In this document: in pieces, positions 14,670-23,661 of the stretch
Layout: each line of letters opens with the position of its first letter
How positions within the stretch are numbered: position 1 is the stretch's first letter
Assembly: GCA_964572825.1 (NCBI GenBank)
Contig: CAZNGS010000011.1
Span: forward strand, 26,235 to 90,234
Reading direction: 5' to 3'
Length of the DNA: 64,000 bases
Source: CAYVBE01 sp964572825
GTDB taxonomy: Bacteria; Planctomycetota; Brocadiia; SM23-32
The notes under the pieces: generated by a model
What the model saw: the letters and a program-made list of their open reading frames with translations, nothing else
Databases searched by the model: none
What the model was told of the DNA's origin: nothing
Translations under genes and position numbers: made by a program

Positions 14670-17015
14670 CTACCTCAAAATGGTGTAGTACGTGTCCTGA
14701 GGCAGTCGGACGGTCAACCCGGCGCCGGACCTTCGTAGCGCCACCGGCTGGTCGCGGTCGGGATAGCCGTACATGTCCAGGGCGATTGCCCGGCCGGCCC
14801 TCGACCTGTGGAAGGTCACGACGCCGTTGACCCTGTCGATCGCGAACGGCTGCGCGCCCAGGCTCTTGACATGCTTCGTGCCGGGCGGCAGCACCAGACC
14901 CTCCTTCCCTCCGTTCCGGGCGGGCATCTCGATGGTGGTTCCCTGGGCCACGGGCTCAGCCCGCCAGCCGGTCAGTCGGGACTCGGTGACGGCCTGGATG
15001 AGTATCTTGTCGGATTCGGTCAGCGGCCGCCCGTCCATCGAGATTACGAGGATGGCGACCGGATTGTTCCCGGACTTGATGGTAACGTCGGCCAGCTCCA
15101 CCGCGCCGGCCTTGCCCACCAGCCCCACCGCGCCCTGGGCGCAGGGGGTGTTTATGGTCAGGAGCTGCTGCCCCCAGTCGAGCGTCAGCTCGCCGTTGGC
15201 GCTGCGCACCCGCTGGTTCCGACGATCGATACCAGAGTCGAGGACCGCCCGGTCCACACGGCGGGCGCTGCGCTCGGCAACCTCATACTCCACCGCCCCG
15301 ACCAGAAACGCCAGCGGGTCCACTCCGCTGGAGAGGGTCCGCCCCGTGACCGCCTCCGGGTCGTCCATCTGCCCCGGCTTCCGGTGAAGGGGATCGCCGC
15401 TGCGGACGCTGGCCACCAGCGGTTCCTCTCTGTGCCCGAAATCGTCGAGCGTTCGCGCCTCGTAGACGACGACCGGCGCCGGCTGAACGTACCCCATGCG
15501 GAACAGGAGCGCCGCCCCGGGGAACTGGCCCATCAGGTCCGGCCAGTTGTGGTTAAACTTGTTGTACCGACCGCCCCACGGAACGTGATGGCCCGGGCCC
15601 ATGAACTCGACCTGCAGCCAGGTGATCTGGTCGAAGTCCAACGCCGCCCCGTAGGCGGCGGCCGCCAACTGGCCCTCCAGGCTGAAACGGTTCGGGTTCG
15701 GAAGACCCATCTCCGTGCAGATCATGGGCACGCCCCGCATGCGCCGGTAGCTTGTGGGCATGTAGCCCGGGTTGGCCAGGACGGACCCGTCCAGGTAATA
15801 ATCGCCTGCATTCACTGCGTAGCTGGCAAGACGAGGGTTCTCGGGGTTGACGTGGAAGAAGCTGCTGTACTGGTGGTAGCCGATGCAGTCTCCGTGAGGC
15901 GGGAGCGTGCCGTAGCGCGCCGCGTCCTGCAGGGCCATCCGGTCGGCGGCGAACCAGTCCCCGGCCAGTATCAGCCCGCCGTAGCCCAGCTCCTCTTTGA
16001 TGAAGCGGGCCATCTCCTCGTTGTAGTCGCGCTCCAGGTGGAGCATGAACTTGATCTGGTCCGCGATGAAGCGACGCTCAGCCGGGCTCTGGCGCTCGTA
16101 GGCCCACGAGCCGAGTGTGCCGACGCCCTGCGGCTCCAGCAGCACCTGGTCGTCCTGCTCGACCAGATAAGTCCCGCGTTCCTCCTCGCTCAGTCCGTAG
16201 TGGTCCAGGGCTTCCCGGAGCGAGCCGTGCTTCTGCCCCGCCCACGTGGTGAATCGCCGCCTGAGGATGTTCCACCGGGCCGGGTCGCAGTAGTTGTAGT
16301 TTCCGAACCCGAACCAGATGTTCTGCTCGTTCTGCAGCTCCAGGATGTTCATGGCCGGGTCTTCTGCCAGAGACAACCCGGTGTGGGGATTCACCGTGGT
16401 AAGGAGCTTGCGGTACCACTCCTTCTGGATCGCCCGCAGGTCCTCGCACCAGTAGTAGGGCAGCGCGCCGCGCACAAAGCCGGGCACCCGGGGATGGTCC
16501 CGGAACGTGGGGTAATGCCACCAGGGGCAGTAGGTGACGTAGATGCCTTCCTGCTTCATGGCGGCGACGAGGCGATGTATCTTCGCCAGATTGTCGTGGT
16601 TGATCTCCGTGACGTCCGCCGCGTCTCCCGAGGGCATAACGGAGGTGGGCCCGTCCGTCAGGTCGCGCACCTGGTTGATGCCCAGCTTGGCGTACGTGCG
16701 AGCGGTGTACTCGAGCTCTTCCATGTCGTAATCGAATCCGAACGGACGAAGTCCCGCGGACCAGCCCCGGAAGGGCCTGTCCAAGCCGGGGATCCATAGC
16801 TTGCCGTCTCTCGCGTACATCCAGCCGCTCTGGCCCGCCACATCTTCGTTGAGGCCACTCAGGTCCAGCAGGGCGTCCTCGCCGAAACCGTCCTGCCTGA
16901 CCCGGAACTGCCACGTGGCCCGCTCCGGGCCGGTTTCCGCGCCCATAGCACCTGCCACGGAGAGAAGACCAAAAACTGCCGCGACCTTTGCCACCCGGCT
17001 GAGTGATCTTAACAT
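14670..17015 (-). CDS. secreted glycosidase-like protein (clan GH-A-like TIM barrel)
   Basis: About 781 residues. I place the start at ATG 17015 because a signal peptide begins there (MLRSLSRVAKVAAVFGLLSV, cleavage after GAMGA). The core resembles clan-A barrels: a GINQVRDL strand, then ILELQNEQNIWFGFG (putative acid/base Glu near residue 228 after Asn) and VPMICTEMGLPNP (putative nucleophile Glu near 433). The barrel has a WYRKLLTTVNPHTG segment typical of cellulase-like lineages, and the C-terminal part looks like beta-sandwich domains. I cannot give a GH family number. It is in a leftward run with two other large glycosidases, which suggests joint attack on a complex glycan. Confidence 0.6.
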   Translation of the reverse strand: MLRSLSRVAKVAAVFGLLSVAGAMGAETGPERATWQFRVRQDGFGEDALLDLSGLNEDVAGQSGWMYARDGKLWIPGLDRPFRGWSAGLRPFGFDYDMEELEYTARTYAKLGINQVRDLTDGPTSVMPSGDAADVTEINHDNLAKIHRLVAAMKQEGIYVTYCPWWHYPTFRDHPRVPGFVRGALPYYWCEDLRAIQKEWYRKLLTTVNPHTGLSLAEDPAMNILELQNEQNIWFGFGNYNYCDPARWNILRRRFTTWAGQKHGSLREALDHYGLSEEERGTYLVEQDDQVLLEPQGVGTLGSWAYERQSPAERRFIADQIKFMLHLERDYNEEMARFIKEELGYGGLILAGDWFAADRMALQDAARYGTLPPHGDCIGYHQYSSFFHVNPENPRLASYAVNAGDYYLDGSVLANPGYMPTSYRRMRGVPMICTEMGLPNPNRFSLEGQLAAAAYGAALDFDQITWLQVEFMGPGHHVPWGGRYNKFNHNWPDLMGQFPGAALLFRMGYVQPAPVVVYEARTLDDFGHREEPLVASVRSGDPLHRKPGQMDDPEAVTGRTLSSGVDPLAFLVGAVEYEVAERSARRVDRAVLDSGIDRRNQRVRSANGELTLDWGQQLLTINTPCAQGAVGLVGKAGAVELADVTIKSGNNPVAILVISMDGRPLTESDKILIQAVTESRLTGWRAEPVAQGTTIEMPARNGGKEGLVLPPGTKHVKSLGAQPFAIDRVNGVVTFHRSRAGRAIALDMYGYPDRDQPVALRRSGAGLTVRLPQDTYYTILR

Positions 17016-17100
17016 CGTTGTTTCCCTGTCCCTGAAGACACAGAAAGATGCGGCCGCTCCCCACGCCACCGACATTCCTGCCGCGCTTCCGCGCCGATGT

Positions 17101-19473
17101 TCACTCGGCCTGCCAGGTGAGGCCCACCATGGAATGGGGCGGGAGCTCCAGAACGCGGCCCGGCTCGAAGTCGGTCACAACCTCCTCACTGATCTCCACC
17201 TGGGGCTCGGGATTGTCGTACTCATTGCTGGCGGTGATCCGGTCGGCGGTCAGCCACCACGCGTCGGCGCGGCCGCCGCGGGCCTGCCCGGAGAGCTCCA
17301 GTTGAACGCGGCGTGCACCCTCCGTGTCCAGGTTAAAGAGCACCAGCCCCCTCCGCCGGCCGTCCCGGAAGGCGTAGCTCCACAGCACGGGGATGCCCTC
17401 GTAGGTGCTGATCTCGCGCCGGCTGTCCTCGAAGACGCCCCTGGCGGTAAAGGTGGGCCGGGCGCCGCCGTGCACTGTGCGGACCATGTCGCCGCCGATG
17501 ACCTTATTGACGATCTCTTCGGCCAGGAACAGCGGGCGGTAGCGCTGGTCCCACACGTTGATGCCCGGCACGAAGCCCCACAGCGGGATGCCGAAGAAGT
17601 TCTTCTGGTTCAGGTTGAACAGGCACTGCCTCCGCACCCCGCACTCGCGCATCATCAGCAGGCTATCGTTGAGGACGTTCAGGCCGCCCCCGATGGAGGT
17701 GAACATCTTCCTGCGCGTCTCCAGCGGCACCGCGCCCTCGTTGCCGGGCCGCGGGTTGGTCAGGTGGAACTGGTGTTCGTATATGGCCAGCTCCTTCCCT
17801 GTGCCCTGTAGGGCCGCGTGGCTGTCGGAGACCCGGCCGCCGGGCTCCAGCACTCGCTTGATGGTATAGCCGTAGACCCACCGGAACAGGGCCTGGCCGG
17901 TGGTCAGGTGCTCCACGTACTGCTGCCGCACGCCGTTCATCAGGTAGGGCGCGATGGCCACCACGTCGGCGTTGGGAACCCACTGGCGGGCGATGTTGCC
18001 GATCAGCCAGCCGTTGCCGGCCTGCGCGCCCGCCACGAACACCACGTTCGGCGTGCAATGAGGCGAGGATTTGCCCGCGGCGATCATGTCCTTCCAGTGC
18101 TCCGGACCGTTGTAGGAGCCGGTGGCGTAGCCGCCGGGGTTCCATGCTTCATTGCCGAACTCGATGTAGATGTTGTCAAAGACCTCCGTCCAGGGCTTCG
18201 GGTGGCCGAGCTCCGCGCGGACCCTGCCGTAGCCGATGTCCGCCGGGGCGCCGAGATACTCCATCAGCAGGGGAATCTCGTCCACGTGGAGCGTGCCGGG
18301 CACGCAGTACCAGGGATCGGCCCCCACGTGCTCGCACAGCCCGTAGTAATCGTGCATGTTGAAGGCATAGGTGCGGGCAGAGTTCCGGGCGCCCTTGACC
18401 AGGTTGGACCATCGGCGGGTCCACCCCATCTGCTCCAGCCGCGGCCTCAGGTTATTCTCCAGGTTGCTCCCGCCCATCTGCAGGTGGCGCAGTATGCCGG
18501 GCTTCAGGCGCTTCAGCAGGTCCACCATCGGGTCGCGGAACGCGGTGGGGTTGCGGTGGCGTTCCTCCTTCCAGATGACCACGTCGTCCACCAGAACTTC
18601 GCCACCGGCGGCGACGAGGCGTACCGTCACGTGCTGCTCCCGCGAGTCCAGCCCGCTGACGTCCAGCTTCAGGTCGTGATGGCGCCACTCGCCGGTGGGC
18701 TGCAGGACGGGATTCTCTGTCCCGTCCACCTCGACGGTCAGTGTGGGCTCGCCGGCGTGGGTCTTCGCCCAGAGCTGGACGCGCCACCTGCCGTTCTGGT
18801 CTGCCTGGCTGCCCCACATGGGCACGAAGGTGTAGTGCGCCCGGTCCTCCGATCCGCGCAGCAGCAGGGCGGACCGGCCGAAGCTGCCCGGGGGCACGTC
18901 GCCGACATGGGCCGTATTCTGCTCCGCGTTCCAGAAATCGGGGTTGTTGCTCTCCTTTATGCTTCCCTGGTTGGAATTCTCCAGCTCCAGCATCACCCCG
19001 TTCTTGCTCAGGTCGGAGGCAGGGACCGGCCGGTCAAAGGAGATGTAGCAGAGCTCCCGTTTCTGATGGTCGGCGGGGCAGACTTTCGTCTCTACGGCGT
19101 TTATGAAGCCGGACATACCTTTGGCCGGACCACCCAGCAGCGTCCAGCGCACCCGGCCCTTCATGGCTTCCCACGCCTCTTCGGCGGGGGCGAACCACAC
19201 GAAGATGCCGTTCTCGTCCTGCTGCGGCCCCCAGGAGACGAAGCGGTACATGACGCCCTCGAAGTTCTCGGCCACCCGCACCTTGACGATGCTGCTGTCC
19301 CAGTAGTTGTCGCCGCACGTGTTGATGCCCAGGCGCATGGTGTCCGGAACCACGACCTCGTCCGTCATCCGGACCGTCGTCACGTCCTCCTCGCCCCGGC
19401 CCGCCTGCGCGGCGGTCGCCGCCAGGCACGACATCAGCACGCCGGCCATCATCACTGCGATCGCGTTCCGCAT
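17101..19473 (-). CDS. secreted alpha-L-arabinofuranosidase-like (GH51-type) protein
   Basis: A 790-residue exported protein (signal peptide MRNAIAVMMAGVLMSCLAAT, cleavage near AQA). An N-terminal carbohydrate-binding-like beta domain (about 200-300: NGRWRVQLWAKTHAGEPTL, then EWRHHDLKLDVSGLD) precedes a barrel. IYIEFGNEAWNPGGYATG holds the putative acid/base Glu (about 438) and LAIYEHQFH the putative nucleophile (about 566). A C-terminal beta domain ends in the VLELPPHSMVGLTW motif common at the end of GH51 arabinofuranosidases. The family assignment is by this pattern only, and sequence outside the motifs is divergent. It is in line with the other two glycosidases. Confidence 0.6.
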   Translation of the reverse strand: MRNAIAVMMAGVLMSCLAATAAQAGRGEEDVTTVRMTDEVVVPDTMRLGINTCGDNYWDSSIVKVRVAENFEGVMYRFVSWGPQQDENGIFVWFAPAEEAWEAMKGRVRWTLLGGPAKGMSGFINAVETKVCPADHQKRELCYISFDRPVPASDLSKNGVMLELENSNQGSIKESNNPDFWNAEQNTAHVGDVPPGSFGRSALLLRGSEDRAHYTFVPMWGSQADQNGRWRVQLWAKTHAGEPTLTVEVDGTENPVLQPTGEWRHHDLKLDVSGLDSREQHVTVRLVAAGGEVLVDDVVIWKEERHRNPTAFRDPMVDLLKRLKPGILRHLQMGGSNLENNLRPRLEQMGWTRRWSNLVKGARNSARTYAFNMHDYYGLCEHVGADPWYCVPGTLHVDEIPLLMEYLGAPADIGYGRVRAELGHPKPWTEVFDNIYIEFGNEAWNPGGYATGSYNGPEHWKDMIAAGKSSPHCTPNVVFVAGAQAGNGWLIGNIARQWVPNADVVAIAPYLMNGVRQQYVEHLTTGQALFRWVYGYTIKRVLEPGGRVSDSHAALQGTGKELAIYEHQFHLTNPRPGNEGAVPLETRRKMFTSIGGGLNVLNDSLLMMRECGVRRQCLFNLNQKNFFGIPLWGFVPGINVWDQRYRPLFLAEEIVNKVIGGDMVRTVHGGARPTFTARGVFEDSRREISTYEGIPVLWSYAFRDGRRRGLVLFNLDTEGARRVQLELSGQARGGRADAWWLTADRITASNEYDNPEPQVEISEEVVTDFEPGRVLELPPHSMVGLTWQAE

Positions 19474-19621
19474 GAGCGTTCTCTCCCTTCTTCTCTCGAC
19501 AACCTTTGGAGAAACAGTGGAGCCTCAGCCGGGGGCCTGTCTGCGTGCCTGTCTGTCGGGCACACAGACGACCGCGCACAGGCAGACGGCCGAGCTACAC
19601 TATCAGGAAGCTGTCAACCCA

Positions 19622-20524
19622 TCACTTCGCTTTGCCCAGGTTGACGATCACGGCGCGGTCTTTCAGGACCTGGGGCACGAACAGCAGGCCCCGCTCGCGG
19701 TCCAGGCCGATGTCCGCCGGCGACTCCAGCTCCAGCAGCGTCCGCACCGTCTTGCCGTCCGGCGATATTGTGCAGACCTTGCCACCCGTGAAGTCGGAAA
19801 CGATGAAGGTTCCGTCGCCGGTGACCTCGATGCCGTCCAGGTTCGTGAAATGGTCGAAGACACCGAGGGGCTCCGGCGGCTCCTTCCCCGCGGGGTCCAG
19901 CTCATAGACCTCGTGCAGTGCCCAGCTCACCGCGAACATCCGGTCCCCGTGGAAGGTGATACCGTTCACCCCCGGCACGGCCGGGATGAATCCCGCCTCC
20001 CCCTCCACGGGGTCGTACCAGTGGACCTTACCGTGCAGGGTGTCCGAGACCCAGACGCGCCGGCCGTCCGCGGCCACGTCGTTGGCCTTACCCAGCAGGG
20101 GCAGCGGCACCCGCTCGGGCGGCCCCCCGCTCAGGGGACAGCGCATCAACCGGCGGTTGTCCCCGAAGTAGAGGTGATCCCCCAGAATGGCCATTCCCTT
20201 GGGACCGTTCAGGATGGCGTCTTCGGTGCTGTCCACCCAACGCGGCTCGATCTTGTCGCCATCGTAGCCGGCGAGGCAGATGTAGCCGCGGGCATCGTCG
20301 GTCCAGTACTCTCCCTCGGCTGCCTCAACGTTGGAGATGTAGACGACATCCCTGTCGGGCACGGGAAGCATGCTCTCGGGCACGTCCAGATCCTGTATGA
20401 CGGCAACGGTCTCGGCGGTCAGTTTCCCGGCGGCCGCCCCCGTCCCGAAATGCCCACAGCCTGTTGCGAACAGCAGCGCGGACAGAACAGCAAAAACCAC
20501 CGATGTACTGGTCCAAGAACGCAT
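19622..20524 (-). CDS. SMP-30/gluconolactonase-like beta-propeller lipoprotein
   Basis: A 300-residue lipoprotein: a hydrophobic start and lipobox FATGCG (Cys about 23), then a six-bladed propeller of SMP-30/NHL type. The blades show as repeating stretches such as NGPKGMAILGDHLYFGD, KANDVAADGRRVWVSDTLHG, GVNGITFHGDRMFAVSW, NLDGIEVTGDGTFIVSDFTGG and SPADIGLDRERGLLFVPQ. The acidic metal-site residues of SMP-30 enzymes (Glu, Asn, Asp) are plausibly present. Such proteins hydrolyse lactones or act as binding propellers. GGAGG precedes the start. It lies between two glycosidase genes in the same direction. Confidence 0.75.
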   Translation of the reverse strand: MRSWTSTSVVFAVLSALLFATGCGHFGTGAAAGKLTAETVAVIQDLDVPESMLPVPDRDVVYISNVEAAEGEYWTDDARGYICLAGYDGDKIEPRWVDSTEDAILNGPKGMAILGDHLYFGDNRRLMRCPLSGGPPERVPLPLLGKANDVAADGRRVWVSDTLHGKVHWYDPVEGEAGFIPAVPGVNGITFHGDRMFAVSWALHEVYELDPAGKEPPEPLGVFDHFTNLDGIEVTGDGTFIVSDFTGGKVCTISPDGKTVRTLLELESPADIGLDRERGLLFVPQVLKDRAVIVNLGKAK

Positions 20525-20568
20525 CCTTTTTCCTCCACATGGGGTCTATCTTGTTGCGCAGTGCTTGG

Positions 20569-22359
20569 TTACCGGGTCAGGCAGTACTGCTCGGCCCAGG
20601 TCCGGAAGTCTCCCCTCTCCTCCGGCGATTCAAGCTCGATGTTCTCCCGTAGCACGGCGAAGTCCGGCACCCCGACCGCGTGGTCCCCGTCGAAGTCGCC
20701 CTGCTCCCACCACCAGGTGCCCTCCTCGCGGAAGTGGTCGCGCAGGACGGCGAAGTCCTCGAAGCTCACCCGTCCGTCCAGGGTGGCGTCCCCGGTCGGC
20801 AGCAGTTGGCTCATCAGCCCGTCCCATTTGGGCGAGCCGGGCTCGCGCAGGTCCGCCAGCAGGCCCCAGCTTCCGCTGGTGAAGGTGTAGTGCATGAACA
20901 GTCCGCCGGGGTTGACCGTCTCCCATAGCCGGAAGTAATCCCGGTAGATACGCCGCATGGCGGGGTGGCGCTGCGCCCGGCCGATCATTGCGCCGTCCGT
21001 CACCCGGTTGTGCCAGACGTGCTGGCCGCCCTCGTAGGCGTAGAGCTTCAGGCCGTGTCGGTCGGCGATGTCCTTGTGGCGCCGGATGCCGTAGTAAAGG
21101 CGGTTCGCGTCGCGGGCCTCGTCGGCGGGCATCCCCTTCCGTGCCAGCGCGAGTGCCCCCTCGACATTCTCCATCATGGCTTCCATCAGCCTGTCCAGTT
21201 CGGAATACTTCCCGTGGACGTGGATATACGGAGCGATGGCGAGCGCATCGATGACCTCCCGGGGCTCGATCCCGTTGTCCCGGTAGTATTCGAGGGCCTT
21301 GTCGATGTGCCAGGGGTTGCCCGTCTGGCCGGCCAGCACGACTTCCAGCCGTCCGCGGGCCTGCGTTCCCCAGACCTGGCGGAATATACGACTAACCTGC
21401 GCCAGCCGGGGCGCGACGGCGCCGTAATAGAGCGTCACGTCCGAGGTCTGCCACTCCCAGTCGGGCTCGATCATCTTCTTGCCCAGTTCCGGCCCCTGGC
21501 TGAAGTTCCACAACTCGTTGCTCAGCTCGACGATGCACTTCAGTTCGGGGTTCAGCCGATCGCGCATCAGGCGCGCCAGTTCGCGCACGTATCGGTCATC
21601 GGCCAGGTGCGGCACGCACATCCACATGTCCTTCCCGGATTCGTTGCACAGGTCGATCATCAGCTCGTAGGCCATCCCGCCCATGGGCAGGCGGGGTCGC
21701 CACCCGGGCGTCTGCACCAGGTAATCCGGCCGCCGCCGCACTCCCCATCGCTCGGCGTTGCTGCTGTTGGTGGCGTTCCAGTCCATGAACCGGAAGGTCG
21801 AGAACGGCCGCACGCGGCGGATAAACTCAGCCCGCACCACCCGGTCGGTATCCACGTCGTACCCGGGGCATACCAGCCGCACGTCGCGCACCGGATCGTC
21901 CCCGTCCACGTCGTGAAAGGAAACATGCACAAGGTCCGCCTCCGTGCGGTCCACCTCCACGAGCGCGTAGGTGCGACGGCCCGCCCTGCGCACCAAGTCC
22001 TCGAGCAGCCGGGCGGCGCCCTCGAAGCGAATCTCGCCTTTGCCCCCGTACCGCAGCCTATAGACGCCGTCGGGGTAGCCGTTGAGGAAGGAATGTATCC
22101 GGATGCGCGGGTCGAGGGGTACGCCTTGCTCGGTAAGCGGCAGCTCTTCCCACTTTCCGGGATTGTCCTTGACCATCTCCGAGAACTCCTCGGGCATCTC
22201 GTAGGAGAAGGCCCGGGCGGCGTCGACAAACGCGGCGTCGCCCGTGTAGAAATCGTGCGCCCAGAAATTCACCCCCCGGTCGGGAGCGGGCTCTGCGCCC
22301 GCCGGGGCGACCGCAGGCACCAGGGATACCAACAGCAACAGGGCGATTCCGGCTCTCAT
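20569..22359 (-). CDS. secreted glycosidase-like protein with C-terminal dockerin
   Basis: A 596-residue exported protein with signal peptide MRAGIALLLLVSLVPAVAPA. A central barrel-like domain carries FRFMDWNATN, IVELSNELWNFSQG (a clan-A-type Asn-Glu acid/base) and LKLYAYEGGQHVW (candidate nucleophile Glu). The last 80 residues form a type I dockerin with two calcium loops, DATLDGRVSFED and DFDGDHAVGVPD. This style of dockerin is common at the C-terminus of Planctomycetes surface proteins. It is the first gene of the leftward locus, with GGAGG seven bases before ATG. The substrate is unknown. Confidence 0.7.
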   Translation of the reverse strand: MRAGIALLLLVSLVPAVAPAGAEPAPDRGVNFWAHDFYTGDAAFVDAARAFSYEMPEEFSEMVKDNPGKWEELPLTEQGVPLDPRIRIHSFLNGYPDGVYRLRYGGKGEIRFEGAARLLEDLVRRAGRRTYALVEVDRTEADLVHVSFHDVDGDDPVRDVRLVCPGYDVDTDRVVRAEFIRRVRPFSTFRFMDWNATNSSNAERWGVRRRPDYLVQTPGWRPRLPMGGMAYELMIDLCNESGKDMWMCVPHLADDRYVRELARLMRDRLNPELKCIVELSNELWNFSQGPELGKKMIEPDWEWQTSDVTLYYGAVAPRLAQVSRIFRQVWGTQARGRLEVVLAGQTGNPWHIDKALEYYRDNGIEPREVIDALAIAPYIHVHGKYSELDRLMEAMMENVEGALALARKGMPADEARDANRLYYGIRRHKDIADRHGLKLYAYEGGQHVWHNRVTDGAMIGRAQRHPAMRRIYRDYFRLWETVNPGGLFMHYTFTSGSWGLLADLREPGSPKWDGLMSQLLPTGDATLDGRVSFEDFAVLRDHFREEGTWWWEQGDFDGDHAVGVPDFAVLRENIELESPEERGDFRTWAEQYCLTR

Positions 22360-23507
22360 CTCAGGCCTCCGATCCAGGAAGATGCCTTCACGATTCCAGG
22401 CGCCGGGCTGGACCCTTCTTCCCTACAGTGTGCGGCTGGCCGGCGGCGTTGTCAAGATCGGTGCGTCCAACGCGCTTCCGGCAAGGGCGCCGGGTGGCAT
22501 TCCACCGCGCCGGACATGGCGGAGGGGCAAAGCCGGCCGTCGGGGGAGCCAAACAGGACGCGGTGCCCCGGACCCCGGCTGGCGACTCCACCCGGTGCGG
22601 CGCCGCTTTCACTTCCCGGGGCCCTGGCCCCGTTGCGAAGCGCGACATCGCAACGAAAACTCCGGGCCGCAAGCCGCCCCAACGGCAAAGCCTTTCGACA
22701 GGCTCAAGGCCCTGAGCAAAGTCGAAGGGCGGTGGCAAGCCACCGCAGCCCAAGGAAAACCGGGACAGCGGTCCCCTCCTCCGCAAGAGCCCCATGAGCT
22801 TTCATCTCTGTGACTCCTATTTAGACTTTGGACGATGGAAGAGGAATGCCCTCCCGATATATAGCGTCAGCGCCGGAGGACGAGGTCCCGCGGGGACCCT
22901 CCTTCGGCCGACAGGCGCCGGAGCTGCCATTTTGGGTAGCTGAGGCCTCCTCGCCCGGGGCTGTCCGTCGCTTCGTGAGAACATTTTCCGTTGATGCCCC
23001 TCTGCCGTTGATCAGCGTTAATCTGCGGCCAAATGCCGTTTGTCGTTCTCGTTACTTCGCCCTTCGTCCTTCGAACTTCCCACTTCCGGCGGCCCGCCGC
23101 CAGCCATTATAGTCGTTCCTGGAAATCCGCGTGTCCGTCTTGACCGCATTGACCGAGAAAATCCCCGGATTCCCGGGTTTTCCGGCGTGATCCTGGCCTC
23201 GGATGGGCAGCGGCCGGCATGCGCGGGCGCGCAGTTGAATGTCGTAGGGTCAAATAGTTCAAGGCCCGCGCGGGGGGCGGGACACAGGGGATCGGATCCA
23301 GCAGTAGCGACCGTGAAAAGCTCCTTTTGCCGGCGCGGGCCGGGCGCCCGCCTGCATGGCAGACAGGCGTGGGCACAGGCAGACACGCCTCGCGTGCGGC
23401 CCCCGGCTCTTCTGATCCGCTGCTCGGACTGGTGCACGTGATGCGCACGGGGCTTCGAGGGACACGCGGGTGGGTATAGCGAAGGGCGCACGGGAACCGC
23501 GATACGA
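22360..23507. other. long non-coding interval between glycosidase locus and CRISPR locus
   Basis: About 1.15 kb with no supported gene. It holds one palindromic dispersed element (22691-22729). It also holds a stretch near 23346-23396 rich in the motif CAGGCAGAC, which recurs at about 19530-19595, and short inverted repeats near 23157-23185. Open frames here have no start signal or recognisable protein. The right end abuts the tracrRNA terminator. Such debris-rich DNA is typical of the border of a mobile defence locus. Confidence 0.5.
22691..22729. repeat. palindromic dispersed repeat (TTCGACAGGCTCA type)
   Basis: A 39-base imperfect palindrome: the left arm reads CCTTTCGACAGGCTCAAGG and the right arm is its near-complement. 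Elements of this sequence are common as multi-copy intergenic palindromes in many environmental genomes. Only one copy was noticed in this window. Confidence 0.65.
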
Positions 23508-23617
23508 AGAAAAAGCGCCCCACTGGGAGGCGCCGTAAGGTTGCTCCGTAGAGCAGAGCCCGCGGGGCAATTCACCCCTTACTGTGATTTGAGAGTGAAC
23601 CGCCGTTCGGATACACT
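23508..23617 (-). ncRNA. tracrRNA of the type II-C system
   Basis: On the minus strand, the first 37 bases (23617-23581) are a degenerate copy of the CRISPR repeat in anti-repeat sense. The first 20 pair without a break with the 3' part of the crRNA repeat (19 Watson-Crick pairs, one G-U). An internal loop and a 10-base lower stem follow with one mismatch. The tail has a GUAAGG/CCUUAC closing stem around two small hairpins (GCCC-CGC-GGGC and UGCUC-UACG-GAGCA, a UNCG-type loop). It ends with a GC-rich hairpin and UUUUU (23514-23510), a rho-independent terminator. A consensus promoter lies immediately upstream. Length is about 110 nucleotides. It is antisense to the cas9 promoter. Confidence 0.9.
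23589..23617 (+). promoter_or_regulatory. cas9 promoter built from a degenerate CRISPR repeat
   Basis: TTGAGA (23589-23594), exactly 17 bases, then TACACT (23612-23617). All of this lies within the repeat-like sequence that also encodes the tracrRNA anti-repeat. The predicted start near 23624 gives a leader of about 38 bases before the cas9 ATG. The intact array repeats have the same arrangement (TTGATG, 16 bases, TACACT) in crRNA orientation. Confidence 0.7.
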
Positions 23618-23623
23618 ACCTAC

Positions 23624-23652
23624 ACTATAGAGGAGCCCGGATTCTTTGTCAA
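23624..23652 (-). promoter_or_regulatory. promoter of the tracrRNA
   Basis: A perfect -35 box TTGACA (23652-23647), exactly 17 bases, and TATAGT (23629-23624). The predicted start is 23617-23616, which is the first base of the anti-repeat. The -35 box overlaps the cas9 ribosome-binding site, and the -10 box covers the predicted cas9 transcription start. Confidence 0.85.
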
Positions 23653-23661
23653 GGAGAAATC

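Noticed and set aside
14808..16799. A 663-codon plus-strand frame
   Set aside because: Antisense to the secreted glycosidase at 14670-17015, with no domain or start signal.
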